64,000 nt of DNA from Myxococcota bacterium (GTDB lineage Bacteria > Myxococcota_A > Polyangia > HGW-17): contig JAHJMN010000146.1 in the NCBI GenBank assembly GCA_018821305.1, positions 21,250 to 85,249 of the forward strand, read 5' to 3'. Position numbers and translations under genes: made by a program. Position 1 is the first letter of the stretch. Each line of letters opens with the position of its first letter. Below are positions 43,843 to 52,882 of this stretch, in pieces. The notes under the pieces were generated by a model. It saw nothing but the letters and a program-made list of their open reading frames with translations, was not told the origin of the DNA and made no database searches.

Positions 43843-45210
43843 TTAAACTTCGGAAGCTGTTTTTAATAAAGTAGCTGTACAAATTATTCCGTTATAATAA
43901 TTCTCAAGTTCGTATTTTTCGTTCGGACTATGAATATTATCATCAGGCAGGCCATAACCCAGAAGCAGGACGGGAGCATTAAGTTCTGATTTGAACGTGC
44001 CGACGATGGGAATACTACCACCTTCACGGATAAATACAGGTTTCTTACCGAATCCTGCTTCCATTGCTAGACTTCCTGCAGTAAGCATTGCTCCGTCTCT
44101 TTCAACCATAACAGGGTTTGCACCGTGATGATTGATTACTTCAATTGAAACACCAGATGGACAGATCTTCTTAACCCAGGCAGTAAAAGCCTCGGAAATC
44201 TTCTCAGGATTCTGATGAGGTACAAGCCTCATGCTGATTTTTGCGGAGGCAGTGGCGGGAATAATCGTTTTTGCTCCTTCCCCTGTATATCCACTTATCA
44301 TTCCGTTTACGTCGCATGTTGGTCTTGCCCACATGCGTTCAAGGGTGGTGTATCCTGATTCACCAAATGGAGAGACAGCTCCAGTTTCACGATTCAAATC
44401 AGCGTCCGTGTAATTGAGTGAGGCAAATGACTTTCGTTCATCATCTTCAAGTATCACTACATCATCGTAAAAACCGGGTATGAGAATATGACCTCTGGAG
44501 TCCTTCAATCCAGCAATAATTTCGCAAAGTGCATTTGCCGGGTTCTGTACAGCCCCGCCATAACTTCCACTGTGAAGATCTTTTGATGGGCCTGTAAGCT
44601 TTATTTCCATATAACTCATTCCGCGCAAACTATAACATATAGCCGGGGTTTGGGCGTTATATAAACTTGTGTCACTCACTATAACGGCATCACAGGCGAG
44701 TTTTTCTGCGTTATTTTCAGTAAATTCATAAACCGCATGGCCCCCGCATTCTTCTTCTCCCTCAAATATGAGTTTTATATTCACAGGAATTTCATTTCCT
44801 GTCTTAACCCAAGCCTCAATTGCCTTTAAATGGCTGTAAAGTTGCCCTTTATCATCTGATGCTCCACGAGCATATATGGTGGTGCCTTCCAAAACGGGAT
44901 TAAATGGCTCGGACTTCCATAATTCGAGAGGATCAACTGGTTGGACATCATAGTGACCATAAAAAAGTAAAGTCTTTTTTGAAGGATCAATTGTTGTCTG
45001 AGCATACACCAGCGGGTTTCCACTCGTCCGGATAATTTCTGTCTGAAATCCCAGCCCTTCAATTTCCTTTTTTAAAAACTGGGCAGCTTCTTCTATATGC
45101 CCGGAACATGAAGAGTCTGCACTGATGGATGGAATACGTAGAAAATCAAACAAGTCATCAAGATGTTTTGACCGGTTATTATTGAGATAATCCAGAATTT
45201 CTTTTTTCAT
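43843..45210 (-). CDS. M20-family metallopeptidase (dipeptidase type)
   Basis: The 455-residue protein has the di-zinc M20 features: YGHYDVQPVDPLELW near residue 84 (first His and Asp ligands), the bridging Asp in RGASDDKGQ, the Glu-Glu pair in FEGEEECGG, and a later His in GYGLPDDNIHSPNEK. The lid domain lies between about 190 and 330. It likely cleaves dipeptides in the cytoplasm, matching the CNDP-type group. The gene overlaps the end of the preceding helical-protein gene by four bases, so the two are coupled. It converges on the SDR gene, with three bases between stops. Confidence 0.93.
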   Translation of the reverse strand: MKKEILDYLNNNRSKHLDDLFDFLRIPSISADSSCSGHIEEAAQFLKKEIEGLGFQTEIIRTSGNPLVYAQTTIDPSKKTLLFYGHYDVQPVDPLELWKSEPFNPVLEGTTIYARGASDDKGQLYSHLKAIEAWVKTGNEIPVNIKLIFEGEEECGGHAVYEFTENNAEKLACDAVIVSDTSLYNAQTPAICYSLRGMSYMEIKLTGPSKDLHSGSYGGAVQNPANALCEIIAGLKDSRGHILIPGFYDDVVILEDDERKSFASLNYTDADLNRETGAVSPFGESGYTTLERMWARPTCDVNGMISGYTGEGAKTIIPATASAKISMRLVPHQNPEKISEAFTAWVKKICPSGVSIEVINHHGANPVMVERDGAMLTAGSLAMEAGFGKKPVFIREGGSIPIVGTFKSELNAPVLLLGYGLPDDNIHSPNEKYELENYYNGIICTATLLKTASEV

Positions 45211-45992
45211 TTGATGTTTTCTCCTTTTTCTCGATTTTCAATTATATCTCTGGCTCCTTCGACTCCCGAAATAAGAGCCTCCCGCACCGTCAGCAGGGTT
45301 TCCCCGCTTATGGAAGCAGCAGTTTCAAGAGCCATATTAATTGTAGCAGTGAGAGTTCTGGAAACACTGCCACCCATATCTTCAACAGCGCTGAGGGCTC
45401 CTGTTATGGCCCCAACGGCAATTTTTCCAACATCTTCTCCACTATCAGAGGCAGCTCGTACTGCTGTAGAAACGGCCTGCTCAAGGGATTTGGTAATTTC
45501 GACACTGGTACCTGTAAGCCCGGCCACAATATTTTTAACGGTTTCATTTACTGTCAGAGCAGCATCTCCACCAATCCCTGCTGTTGATCTAATGACACCG
45601 ATAATAATGTTATTTATTGCTTTATCTAAATCCGCGCGTACTTCTTCAAGTCCACTTATAACGCCTTTAACCGTTGCCCCCAAAGCTCTTATTGAACCCT
45701 GAGTAACATGGTGCGCACTATCAATAGTACCGCTGAGGCTGGTCAACGTACCATTAACAAGGTTTGTCGCAGTATTTATAGTATCACCACCAACATCATT
45801 GGCCATTTGAATTGATGATTTGGCAATAGATGTCGTTGCCAGGCTCATTTCATCTGCAATATTTTTAATATCACGTATCGTCGTAATAACCCTGGTTTTA
45901 AAAGTTGTCATGACACTTCCAACTGTTTCATCAACGTCAGTGACTATTTTAAGCACAGTATTTTTAATGTTTCCGGATATCCAATGCAGCAT
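45207..45992 (-). CDS. Repetitive amphipathic helical protein, family unknown
   Basis: AAGGAG precedes the ATG, and 261 residues follow, almost all in a helical pattern rich in Ala, Thr, Val, Gly and Ser. Semi-regular units such as SIAKSSIQMANDVGGDTI, SIRALGATVKGVISGLEEV, VIRSTAGIGGDAALTVNETV and VRAASDSGEDVGKIAVGAI recur through the protein. There is no signal peptide or strongly hydrophobic segment. Such amphipathic repeats resemble phasins, apolipoprotein-like proteins or membrane-surface coat proteins. It is translationally coupled to the M20 peptidase. Function unknown. Confidence 0.7.
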   Translation of the reverse strand: MLHWISGNIKNTVLKIVTDVDETVGSVMTTFKTRVITTIRDIKNIADEMSLATTSIAKSSIQMANDVGGDTINTATNLVNGTLTSLSGTIDSAHHVTQGSIRALGATVKGVISGLEEVRADLDKAINNIIIGVIRSTAGIGGDAALTVNETVKNIVAGLTGTSVEITKSLEQAVSTAVRAASDSGEDVGKIAVGAITGALSAVEDMGGSVSRTLTATINMALETAASISGETLLTVREALISGVEGARDIIENREKGENIK

Positions 45993-46289
45993 ATTATTCT
46001 CCTTAAAAATTCTTTCTGAAATTTATCTCTCAGAAAATCTCCTGATTAAAAAAAACCTTTTCTGACATAACATAATACAGTAATTACTATACGGGGTTAA
46101 TTCAACCTGCAATTTAACTGGTGCATAAAGACTTGTTATTAAACAGAAAATATCTTGGATTTATTTCAATTTTCTTAAAATTAAATTCTTTCCTATTTTA
46201 TCCGAAAATAAATTACTAAACCAGTACTTGAAACCGGAAGAAAATATTTCTATTGTAGATAGAGTTATTTTCATGCTACGGGGTAAATT

Positions 46290-48941
46290 ATGATTGGTAA
46301 CTATTTTGACAATATCGATCCGTCTTTTGCCGGACTTCTTCGGGCTATACCGGATTTGCTTTTCGTAACTGATGAAAATGGAACTTTCCTTGATTTTAAT
46401 ATTTACACATCAATACCCCTTGCCCTTCCCCGGGAAAAAATAATTGGCGCCAGCGAAAAAGATCTTGGGCTTGATAGCGAAACAATCACAAGGTTGCACC
46501 GTACGAGAAGTCTCGCAAAGCAAACAGGTCACACTCAAAAAGCCGAATATTTTCTTATGTCTGAAGTTGGTGAACGTTCATACTTTGATGTTAGAATAGC
46601 GCCATTGGAAGAAAACCGATTTCTAAGTGTTGTTACTGATATAACTGCAACAAAATTAATGATGGAAAAATTGAATATGCTCAGCCTGGGAATAACTGAA
46701 TCCCTTGATGGAATAGCAGTTGCTGATAACAGTGGCGAAATTATTTTTTATAATAAGGCCTGGGCTAGAATGCACGGGTACACTGAAGAGGAAATTGTAA
46801 AGTGCAACATCCGAGATTTTCATTCAAAAGAGCAATTTGTTCAGGAAGTTGAACCTTTTAATCTGGAAGTTGAACAAAAGGGATCTCTTCAAGGTGAGGT
46901 GGGTCATCTGAGAAAAGATGGAACGATATTCCCTTCCTGGATGTCTACAAACGTTTTAAAGGATGACCTGGGTAGAAAACTTGGATTTATTGGAATTGCC
47001 AGAGATATTACAGCAATAAAACTGCGTGAGCTTGAACTCGAAAAAGCGAGAGAATCGGCCATATTTGCAAGTGAAAGCAAATCTCAATTTCTCGCAAGTC
47101 TCAGCCATGAAATACGTACACCGATGAACGGTATAATTGGGCTTACCCAGATTCTTTTATCTTCAGAAATATCTGACGAAACCAGAGACTATCTGAACAT
47201 GATCTTGTCCAGTTCGCGTAATCTCATGAATGTTGTAAATGATATTCTTGACTTTTCTAGAATTGAAACGGGAAAGTTTGATCTCAAATCCGTTGAATTT
47301 GAATTAAGAGAAGTAATTGCTCAAGCTATTTCGTCCCAATCCTGGGAGGCTAGAAGGAAAAATATTGAACTGAATTATGATTTTTCATCGGATTTGCCTG
47401 ATTATGTAGTATCTGATCCCGTTCGAATTACTCAAATTATTATTAGTATAATTGGTAACGCGATAAGAACCAGCAATAATAAACCAGTAAAAATATCGAT
47501 AGAACCATTAAGTATTAAAAATAATATTTGCGAACTCAATATTTCAATTAATGACTTTGGGCCGGCTATTACTCTGGAAGATATTGATACAATCTGGGAG
47601 ACTGTAGATAAAGTTAGACCTGGGTTTGGCCTCTCCATTACAAAACGCCTCGTGGAACTGTTAGAAGGGAAAATTACAGTTCGGAGTCATAAAGATCTCG
47701 GGAATACTTTTAATATTTTCATTCCAGTTTTGATGGGGAGTCGAAATTCTGAAAAGATAATTAATATAAATTCTTCGATGATAATGTGCCCGGACACCTT
47801 TTCCTGCAATGGTTTAGTTAATCTTCTTGAACACTATGGGATCAGTGCGATTCCCGTAAACGATCCACTGGAGGCACTCTCTTTTCTTGAATCATCATTA
47901 AAAATAAATAATTCTCCTGAAATTATATTTCTTGATGGAGTTATCAACCCTGAAGCAAGTTATGATTTGTTACTCTATATAAAAAACAATTCAGACTTTG
48001 AGCCTTCTCGTGTAATAATCATTGGAGGTCCTGGGGATCCAGGGCTTAGTGAAAAATTTAAAAGTATGGGGGTCGAGCATACTATTAATAAGCCAATAAT
48101 TCCATCTAATTTAAGGAATTTGCTTAGTCGAATTTATCAGTCACGTTCTGAAAGGAAATTTTTAGAAAAATTACCTGATTTAGCTGGATGCAGCGCACTG
48201 GTTTGTGAAGATAACCCTGTTAACCTCAAACTTGCTAAAGTCTTACTTGAAAAACTTGGTTGTCGTGTGGATACTGCTGTTAATGGGATAGAAGCAGTTG
48301 AAAAAACAGAAAAAAAATATTATCAACTGATTCTTATGGATGTAGAAATGCCTTCCATGAACGGACTTGCAGCCACAAGACACATTCGCAAAACACAGCA
48401 GGTGACGGGCAATCTTAATTCAATGATTATAGGCCTGACAGCTGGAGTTATGCCCGGAGATAAAGAAAAATGCCTTGAAAGTGGCATGGATCTGTATATA
48501 GCAAAACCCTTGAAAATTGATGAGTTTTACCGAACACTGAGTAATTTTTCTCATCGTTTCACATGCTCAGAGGAATCAATGATTGTGACAGAATATATAA
48601 ACATAGCCCCTATGAAAGAACGATATGGAAATGACTTTGAACTTATTAGAGAACTTATTGAAATGTTTGAGTTGGATTATAACAAGTATTTGATAAGTAT
48701 CAAAATGTCTGCTGACAATAAAGATTCTTCAGGGGTAAAAAAGTATGCGCATACACTCAAGGGGGCAATATCAAATTTCGACCCTGTAAATGCCAGATTT
48801 CTCGCTCAGGAAATTGAAAACTTATCTACTATTGGGGATTTTGAAGGAATTAATCAAAGGCTTGCTAAACTTGAGACAGAAATTCCCGCTGTTATACAAT
48901 CTGTAAAAAATATTATTGAATCCGGATGGCCATGTGATTGA
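46290..48941 (+). CDS. Hybrid sensor histidine kinase: PAS-PAS-HisKA-HATPase-REC-REC-HPt
   Basis: The 883 residues hold two PAS domains (about 10-125 and 130-250), the phospho-acceptor segment SHEIRTPMNGIIGLTQIL near residue 275, and an ATPase domain in which the N box (IISIIGNAIRTSNN) and G boxes (INDFGPAITL, RPGFGLSITKRLVE) are clearly diverged from the DxGxG and GTGLGL forms. Next come a degenerate receiver with IFLDGV (about 490-620), an intact receiver with LMDVEMPSMNG (about 630-745) and a C-terminal HPt with AHTLKGAI. It has no membrane helix, so it is cytoplasmic. No partner response regulator lies next to it. Confidence 0.93.
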   Translation: MIGNYFDNIDPSFAGLLRAIPDLLFVTDENGTFLDFNIYTSIPLALPREKIIGASEKDLGLDSETITRLHRTRSLAKQTGHTQKAEYFLMSEVGERSYFDVRIAPLEENRFLSVVTDITATKLMMEKLNMLSLGITESLDGIAVADNSGEIIFYNKAWARMHGYTEEEIVKCNIRDFHSKEQFVQEVEPFNLEVEQKGSLQGEVGHLRKDGTIFPSWMSTNVLKDDLGRKLGFIGIARDITAIKLRELELEKARESAIFASESKSQFLASLSHEIRTPMNGIIGLTQILLSSEISDETRDYLNMILSSSRNLMNVVNDILDFSRIETGKFDLKSVEFELREVIAQAISSQSWEARRKNIELNYDFSSDLPDYVVSDPVRITQIIISIIGNAIRTSNNKPVKISIEPLSIKNNICELNISINDFGPAITLEDIDTIWETVDKVRPGFGLSITKRLVELLEGKITVRSHKDLGNTFNIFIPVLMGSRNSEKIININSSMIMCPDTFSCNGLVNLLEHYGISAIPVNDPLEALSFLESSLKINNSPEIIFLDGVINPEASYDLLLYIKNNSDFEPSRVIIIGGPGDPGLSEKFKSMGVEHTINKPIIPSNLRNLLSRIYQSRSERKFLEKLPDLAGCSALVCEDNPVNLKLAKVLLEKLGCRVDTAVNGIEAVEKTEKKYYQLILMDVEMPSMNGLAATRHIRKTQQVTGNLNSMIIGLTAGVMPGDKEKCLESGMDLYIAKPLKIDEFYRTLSNFSHRFTCSEESMIVTEYINIAPMKERYGNDFELIRELIEMFELDYNKYLISIKMSADNKDSSGVKKYAHTLKGAISNFDPVNARFLAQEIENLSTIGDFEGINQRLAKLETEIPAVIQSVKNIIESGWPCD

Positions 48942-48964
48942 AATTTACCAAAGAAATTAGACAG

Positions 48965-50386
48965 TTATTTTTGAAATCTACGTCTGAAAAGTATAAAGCC
49001 AAGTCCAATTATAATAACTATTGATACAGGATAGTGCCCTGACTTCGAGGGTGATCTACAACTGCAGCCGTCATCGTTACTTTCGTTAAAGCCGGGATCA
49101 TTAGTTCCATTATTATTGTTGTTATTATTGTTGTTAGTTCCACCATCGCAATTCATAGGAAATGCTCCCGGAATAGTTTCTGGAGAATCCGCTGTGTATT
49201 TTAATACCATGAGGTGCTGACCAGCAATATAACCGGTATTGGGATTTGCAAAGGCAAGTTGATGAAGTCCTGAAGTAATCTTTGCTCCTGGCATCATTTG
49301 CCCCCAATTGTTCATTGACTCTTCATAGTGTTCATCCATAGTCCATGTGGAACCGCCATCGTAAGTACGCATAAAAACAGTAAGGAAAGTTGGATTTTCT
49401 TCAGTCTCATTTGGGTTGCAATTAGAAAGACAACTCAAACCAAGAGCAACTCCTCTTGTGCAGTCAAAAAATTTAATGCCCGCAACGTCTGTTACATCTG
49501 ACTCTTCAATGGTTTGTGTGAATTTAAATGGCATATCAAATTCAATTTCCAGAGAAGGATGGCGTGGAAGAGATTGGGCGTCAAAAGTGGAACCTCCATC
49601 GGTCGTTTGATAAATAAAACCTGAACTTCCATTGTAACCACCAATCCAACCATGAGAATCACTGACAAAACTCGCTGCGGTTACTTTGAATGGCAGGCCT
49701 GTTTTAACCAGTGTAAAAGATGCCCCACCATCTGATGTTCTCATCACAAAACCATTCCCGGGCGTCTGCGATGTATTATTTTCATCATAACCTAGGCCTC
49801 CTCCAATAAAACCAATCATAGGAGTGACCATATTAAGAGCAGCAACATCTCCGGTAAATGAAGGTAATGATATTTTTTCAAATACGGAGCCATTTAAACG
49901 ATAAAAAGATGATGCACTAGTTGCAAAAACCTCACCACTTGGAAAAGACTGAAGTTTTTCAATCATTTCTTCAAGTGTGTCATCCAGAACTTCCCAACTC
50001 ATTCCACCATTAGTTGTTTTCCAGATGATGTTGGTTTCCAGATCAAACCCATCTTTAAACGGTAAATCAACACTCATACCGGAAAGATAGCCATTATTTG
50101 AATCAATGAAGGTAATTGATGTAAATATTACCATTCCTGAAGAAGTGGGAAGCATAAACTGGGAAAAATTACCTCCCGAGGAAGTCCTGTAACCGTTAAT
50201 TTGTGTGTTTCCACTGTTACTTGTAGCACCAATAAACCAAGCATTATTTTCATCAAGAACATGGAAAGCAAGAATCTGATTATCCTGTCCCTCAGACTCA
50301 AAAACACGATCCCAACTGGTGTTCCCATTTGCATTCAGGGAAAAGCAAAGAAGTAAAAAAGTGGTTACAAATTGAAAAAATTTCAT
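48965..50386 (-). CDS. Exported BNR/Ycf48-like beta-propeller protein with MYXO-CTERM-like sorting tail
   Basis: The 473-residue protein has a signal peptide (MKFFQFVTTFLLLCFSLNANG), then repeated blades of the sort TTDGGSTF, RTSDGGASFTLVKTGLPF and RTYDGGSTWTMDE, as in BNR and photosystem-assembly Ycf48-type propellers. A poly-Asn linker leads to DDGCSCRSPSKSG, a hydrophobic helix (YPVSIVIIIGLGFILF) and RRR, the three-part layout of MYXO-CTERM sorting signals, processed at the Cys in Myxococcota. AAGGAG is the ribosome site. It is therefore a likely surface-anchored protein. The ligand is unknown. Confidence 0.85.
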   Translation of the reverse strand: MKFFQFVTTFLLLCFSLNANGNTSWDRVFESEGQDNQILAFHVLDENNAWFIGATSNSGNTQINGYRTSSGGNFSQFMLPTSSGMVIFTSITFIDSNNGYLSGMSVDLPFKDGFDLETNIIWKTTNGGMSWEVLDDTLEEMIEKLQSFPSGEVFATSASSFYRLNGSVFEKISLPSFTGDVAALNMVTPMIGFIGGGLGYDENNTSQTPGNGFVMRTSDGGASFTLVKTGLPFKVTAASFVSDSHGWIGGYNGSSGFIYQTTDGGSTFDAQSLPRHPSLEIEFDMPFKFTQTIEESDVTDVAGIKFFDCTRGVALGLSCLSNCNPNETEENPTFLTVFMRTYDGGSTWTMDEHYEESMNNWGQMMPGAKITSGLHQLAFANPNTGYIAGQHLMVLKYTADSPETIPGAFPMNCDGGTNNNNNNNNNGTNDPGFNESNDDGCSCRSPSKSGHYPVSIVIIIGLGFILFRRRFQK

Positions 50387-50432
50387 TTTAAACTCCTTTA
50401 CAGTAGCTAAGGTATATTATTGTTAAGAGAGA

Positions 50433-51233
50433 TTATTCATTCCAGCATACACCAAATCCGGAAACGGAATCGACGAGAACACATTCATCTATTCCACAAT
50501 CTTGTTCCTGATATTCCGGGCGACAAAGAGCATGGCATGTCTCTTGTTGATAAGGGCCAAAGCAGGTATGATTGGGAGCGCAGTCATCAGGCCTTGCACA
50601 TGGTTGGCCTTTTAAAAGACCATTTGTCGGTGTTTCAAGGCATACTGTTTGAGAGCCAGCGTTAAAAAGCATATAGCAGCTCTCATTAGTTCCACAGCCA
50701 AAATCATAGTAAGCATCACAGTCATCAGCTTCCTGACAAAGGTAGGCACTTCCAAGACCAAGATCCCACTCAAGCATGCAGATACCACCTGATGGACAGG
50801 GAGAGAACAGACTTGCACAGTATTGAATACATGTTCCACCGTCTTCAGGAATACCTGTGGGTGGATAACAGAAGTATCCTGGAGGACAACCATCCTGTGT
50901 CTGTCCTGAAGAAATCACTGCACAGTTATCGCCAGGTTCCAGCGCACCAAAATCAACACACCCGACATTACCGGCTTGAGTGGTAATTGTGCATTTAAAA
51001 CCAGGATTGCATTCTCTCTGAGCTGGAAGATCGTTAACGCTACAGGTACCTGGGTCTGTATTATTAGTGTTGTTTGTACTGTTATTGGTGTTGTTGATAT
51101 TATTTGTGCTGTTATTGGTATTATTGGTATTATTGTTGTTGCTTGTATTATTGTTATTAGTTTCCTCTTCGATGGGGTCACACCCCAGTGCTAAAAGAGA
51201 AACTGAAAGTATAGTGATTAAGAGTTTTTTCAT
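50433..51233 (-). CDS. Cys-rich surface lipoprotein with long Asn/Thr linker
   Basis: I use the ATG giving MKKLLITILSVSLLALGCDP, after GGGAG; the track start adds 19 residues. The lipidated N-terminus is followed by about 40 residues that are almost only Asn and Thr with some Ser and Ile, then a Cys-rich domain with many C-x-C-spaced pairs (ECNPGFKC, DGCPPGYFCY, DYGC-like modules, HTCFGPYQQETCHALC, DCGIDEC). This resembles the disulphide-rich modules of many Myxococcota surface proteins. Function unknown; adhesion or surface structure is plausible. Confidence 0.78.
   Translation of the reverse strand: MKKLLITILSVSLLALGCDPIEEETNNNNTSNNNNTNNTNNSTNNINNTNNSTNNTNNTDPGTCSVNDLPAQRECNPGFKCTITTQAGNVGCVDFGALEPGDNCAVISSGQTQDGCPPGYFCYPPTGIPEDGGTCIQYCASLFSPCPSGGICMLEWDLGLGSAYLCQEADDCDAYYDFGCGTNESCYMLFNAGSQTVCLETPTNGLLKGQPCARPDDCAPNHTCFGPYQQETCHALCRPEYQEQDCGIDECVLVDSVSGFGVCWNE
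51058..51165 (-). repeat. Coding microsatellite (Asn/Thr codons)
   Basis: Short AAT/AAC/ACA-type units (on the plus strand ATTATT, GTTGTT) encode the Asn/Thr linker. The repetitive tract could vary in length by slipped-strand pairing. Confidence 0.6.
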
Positions 51234-51368
51234 GAATTTTTCTCCCGGTCCTGAAAATACTGGACCTAAAAATGGAATTTTCACAGACATAGAAATTCAG
51301 ATACGAAATCCGTTTACTGTTTATAGCATGTATTTTGTTGAATTTCACGTAGTTTGAGAAAAAAAATC

Positions 51369-52871
51369 TTAGAATCTGAGGGCAAGTCCGGCACTGAAAT
51401 CCACATGGAATGTGGTCTGTTCAGGTAATATTAAAATTCCATCAATATTGAGGTAGAAAGCAACTCTGGGAGAACCTACGAGGAAACCAATGCTTGCACC
51501 AACCATAACGAAACCATGCCCGAAGATATCAGTTACGCCGTTAGTCTGATCAACTTCCCAGGAGTGCCACATTTGACCACCACCAAGAACGCCACCGAGA
51601 TAGGGCATGAAAGCACTATCTGTCAGGGGATAGTAAAGGGCCTTTCCAAGACCACTGAAACCATACCAGCTTCCAGAAACCCCGGATGTTGCGGGATTTG
51701 AGTCATCATCAACACCACTGTAATTTACTACACCGAATTTTACATCAACTCCAAGAGAAAAAGACTTGGATATGAAATAGTGGAAACCAGCTTCAGCGCC
51801 CAGTTCACCAGCACCAAAGCCTGCCTGAGCAACATGAACACCGGAATCGCAATCCGTTGCTCCTCCATTTGATGGAGTATGGTAATAGGAACACATGGAA
51901 GTAGAAAGATATCCAGCACCGTAGCGGCCACCTATTTTAAGCATGAATTTAGAATGAGTACTGGTTGGAGCAGTGAAGGTGTTGTTGTCTTTTTTCGGAT
52001 CTTTTTTCCCAAGAGGATCCTCGTCTTCGGGGCCAGAACCGCCCTTTGGTTTGGTTATTGAGATGATATTGGGGGCGCCACTATTCCCGTGGGCCATAAT
52101 AGCTTTTCCACCATTGGAAATTGCAGCAATATAATACTGGAAAACGGCGCCACTTATGTCTGCAGCGGGAATTTCTACCTTCCAGGTGAATCCTGAGGTG
52201 TTCTGCATAACTGCAGCGGTGTAATCGGATTGTCCAGGTTTCCGGTAATATATTGCAACTTTAGAAACACCGGCTTTGGGAGCACGACATTTAAGCACAA
52301 GCTTTTTCCCACCCATGGTTTCATCCGGTACCGAATGTTCAATTTTCTGTGGTTCCGGTCCATTGTCAACATCTGAGGTTTCATCAGGTTTGTTAACTTT
52401 TACGGGTGGCTTATCAGGATCAGGATCTTTTACAGTACTACCACCGGCTTTACATTTAACACCGCTCTTTTTCCGTTCTTCATCCAGAATCTTCTGCAAC
52501 TTTGGAGTTCTGAGAGCCTTGGTTATTTCAGCACAGGCATTAACGGAAAGAGCTTTTCGAAACATCATGCGGCCACGAGTTTCGTCGGGATTATCCGTGT
52601 CTGTAATATAAACAATGCCCAGGTCAACCAGAACGTTGGCGTATGCTATTGACTCATCACAGCCTTCACGTCTTGCAATGGCAATGGCATCCTGCAGTGT
52701 TTTTCTTGCACTGGCGAATTCCATCTGGTCGTAATCTTCCATTGCTGTCTTGTGAAGTTTTTTAATACGTTTGACAACCTTTTCAGAACAGTCACTTGCG
52801 GATGCACTTGGCAAATGCACGGCCATAATAGAAAATACTGTCAAAACTATGAATAATTTATCAGCCTTCAT
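51369..52871 (-). CDS. Periplasmic TPR plus outer-membrane beta-barrel protein
   Basis: The 500-residue product has a signal peptide ending SASASD, an N-terminal helical TPR-like part (ALDYDQMEFASARKTLQDAIAIARREGCDES-type region), a Pro/Asp/Lys-rich linker, a beta domain (VSKVAIYYRKPGQSDY) and a C-terminal barrel (FMLKIGGRYGAGYLSTSM onward) ending in the phenylalanine-rich strand FSAGLALRF. This modular plan is common in myxobacterial outer-membrane proteins. It is the last gene of the run that also holds the ompA/TSP3 gene, starting 11 bases after that stop. Confidence 0.8.
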   Translation of the reverse strand: MKADKLFIVLTVFSIMAVHLPSASASDCSEKVVKRIKKLHKTAMEDYDQMEFASARKTLQDAIAIARREGCDESIAYANVLVDLGIVYITDTDNPDETRGRMMFRKALSVNACAEITKALRTPKLQKILDEERKKSGVKCKAGGSTVKDPDPDKPPVKVNKPDETSDVDNGPEPQKIEHSVPDETMGGKKLVLKCRAPKAGVSKVAIYYRKPGQSDYTAAVMQNTSGFTWKVEIPAADISGAVFQYYIAAISNGGKAIMAHGNSGAPNIISITKPKGGSGPEDEDPLGKKDPKKDNNTFTAPTSTHSKFMLKIGGRYGAGYLSTSMCSYYHTPSNGGATDCDSGVHVAQAGFGAGELGAEAGFHYFISKSFSLGVDVKFGVVNYSGVDDDSNPATSGVSGSWYGFSGLGKALYYPLTDSAFMPYLGGVLGGGQMWHSWEVDQTNGVTDIFGHGFVMVGASIGFLVGSPRVAFYLNIDGILILPEQTTFHVDFSAGLALRF

Positions 52872-52882
52872 CTCCTGTATCC

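Noticed and set aside
45211-45702. 163-residue plus-strand ORF opposite the helical repeat protein
   Set aside because: The minus-strand frame has the ribosome site and the four-base coupling with the M20 gene; the plus-strand ORF is open only because of biased composition.
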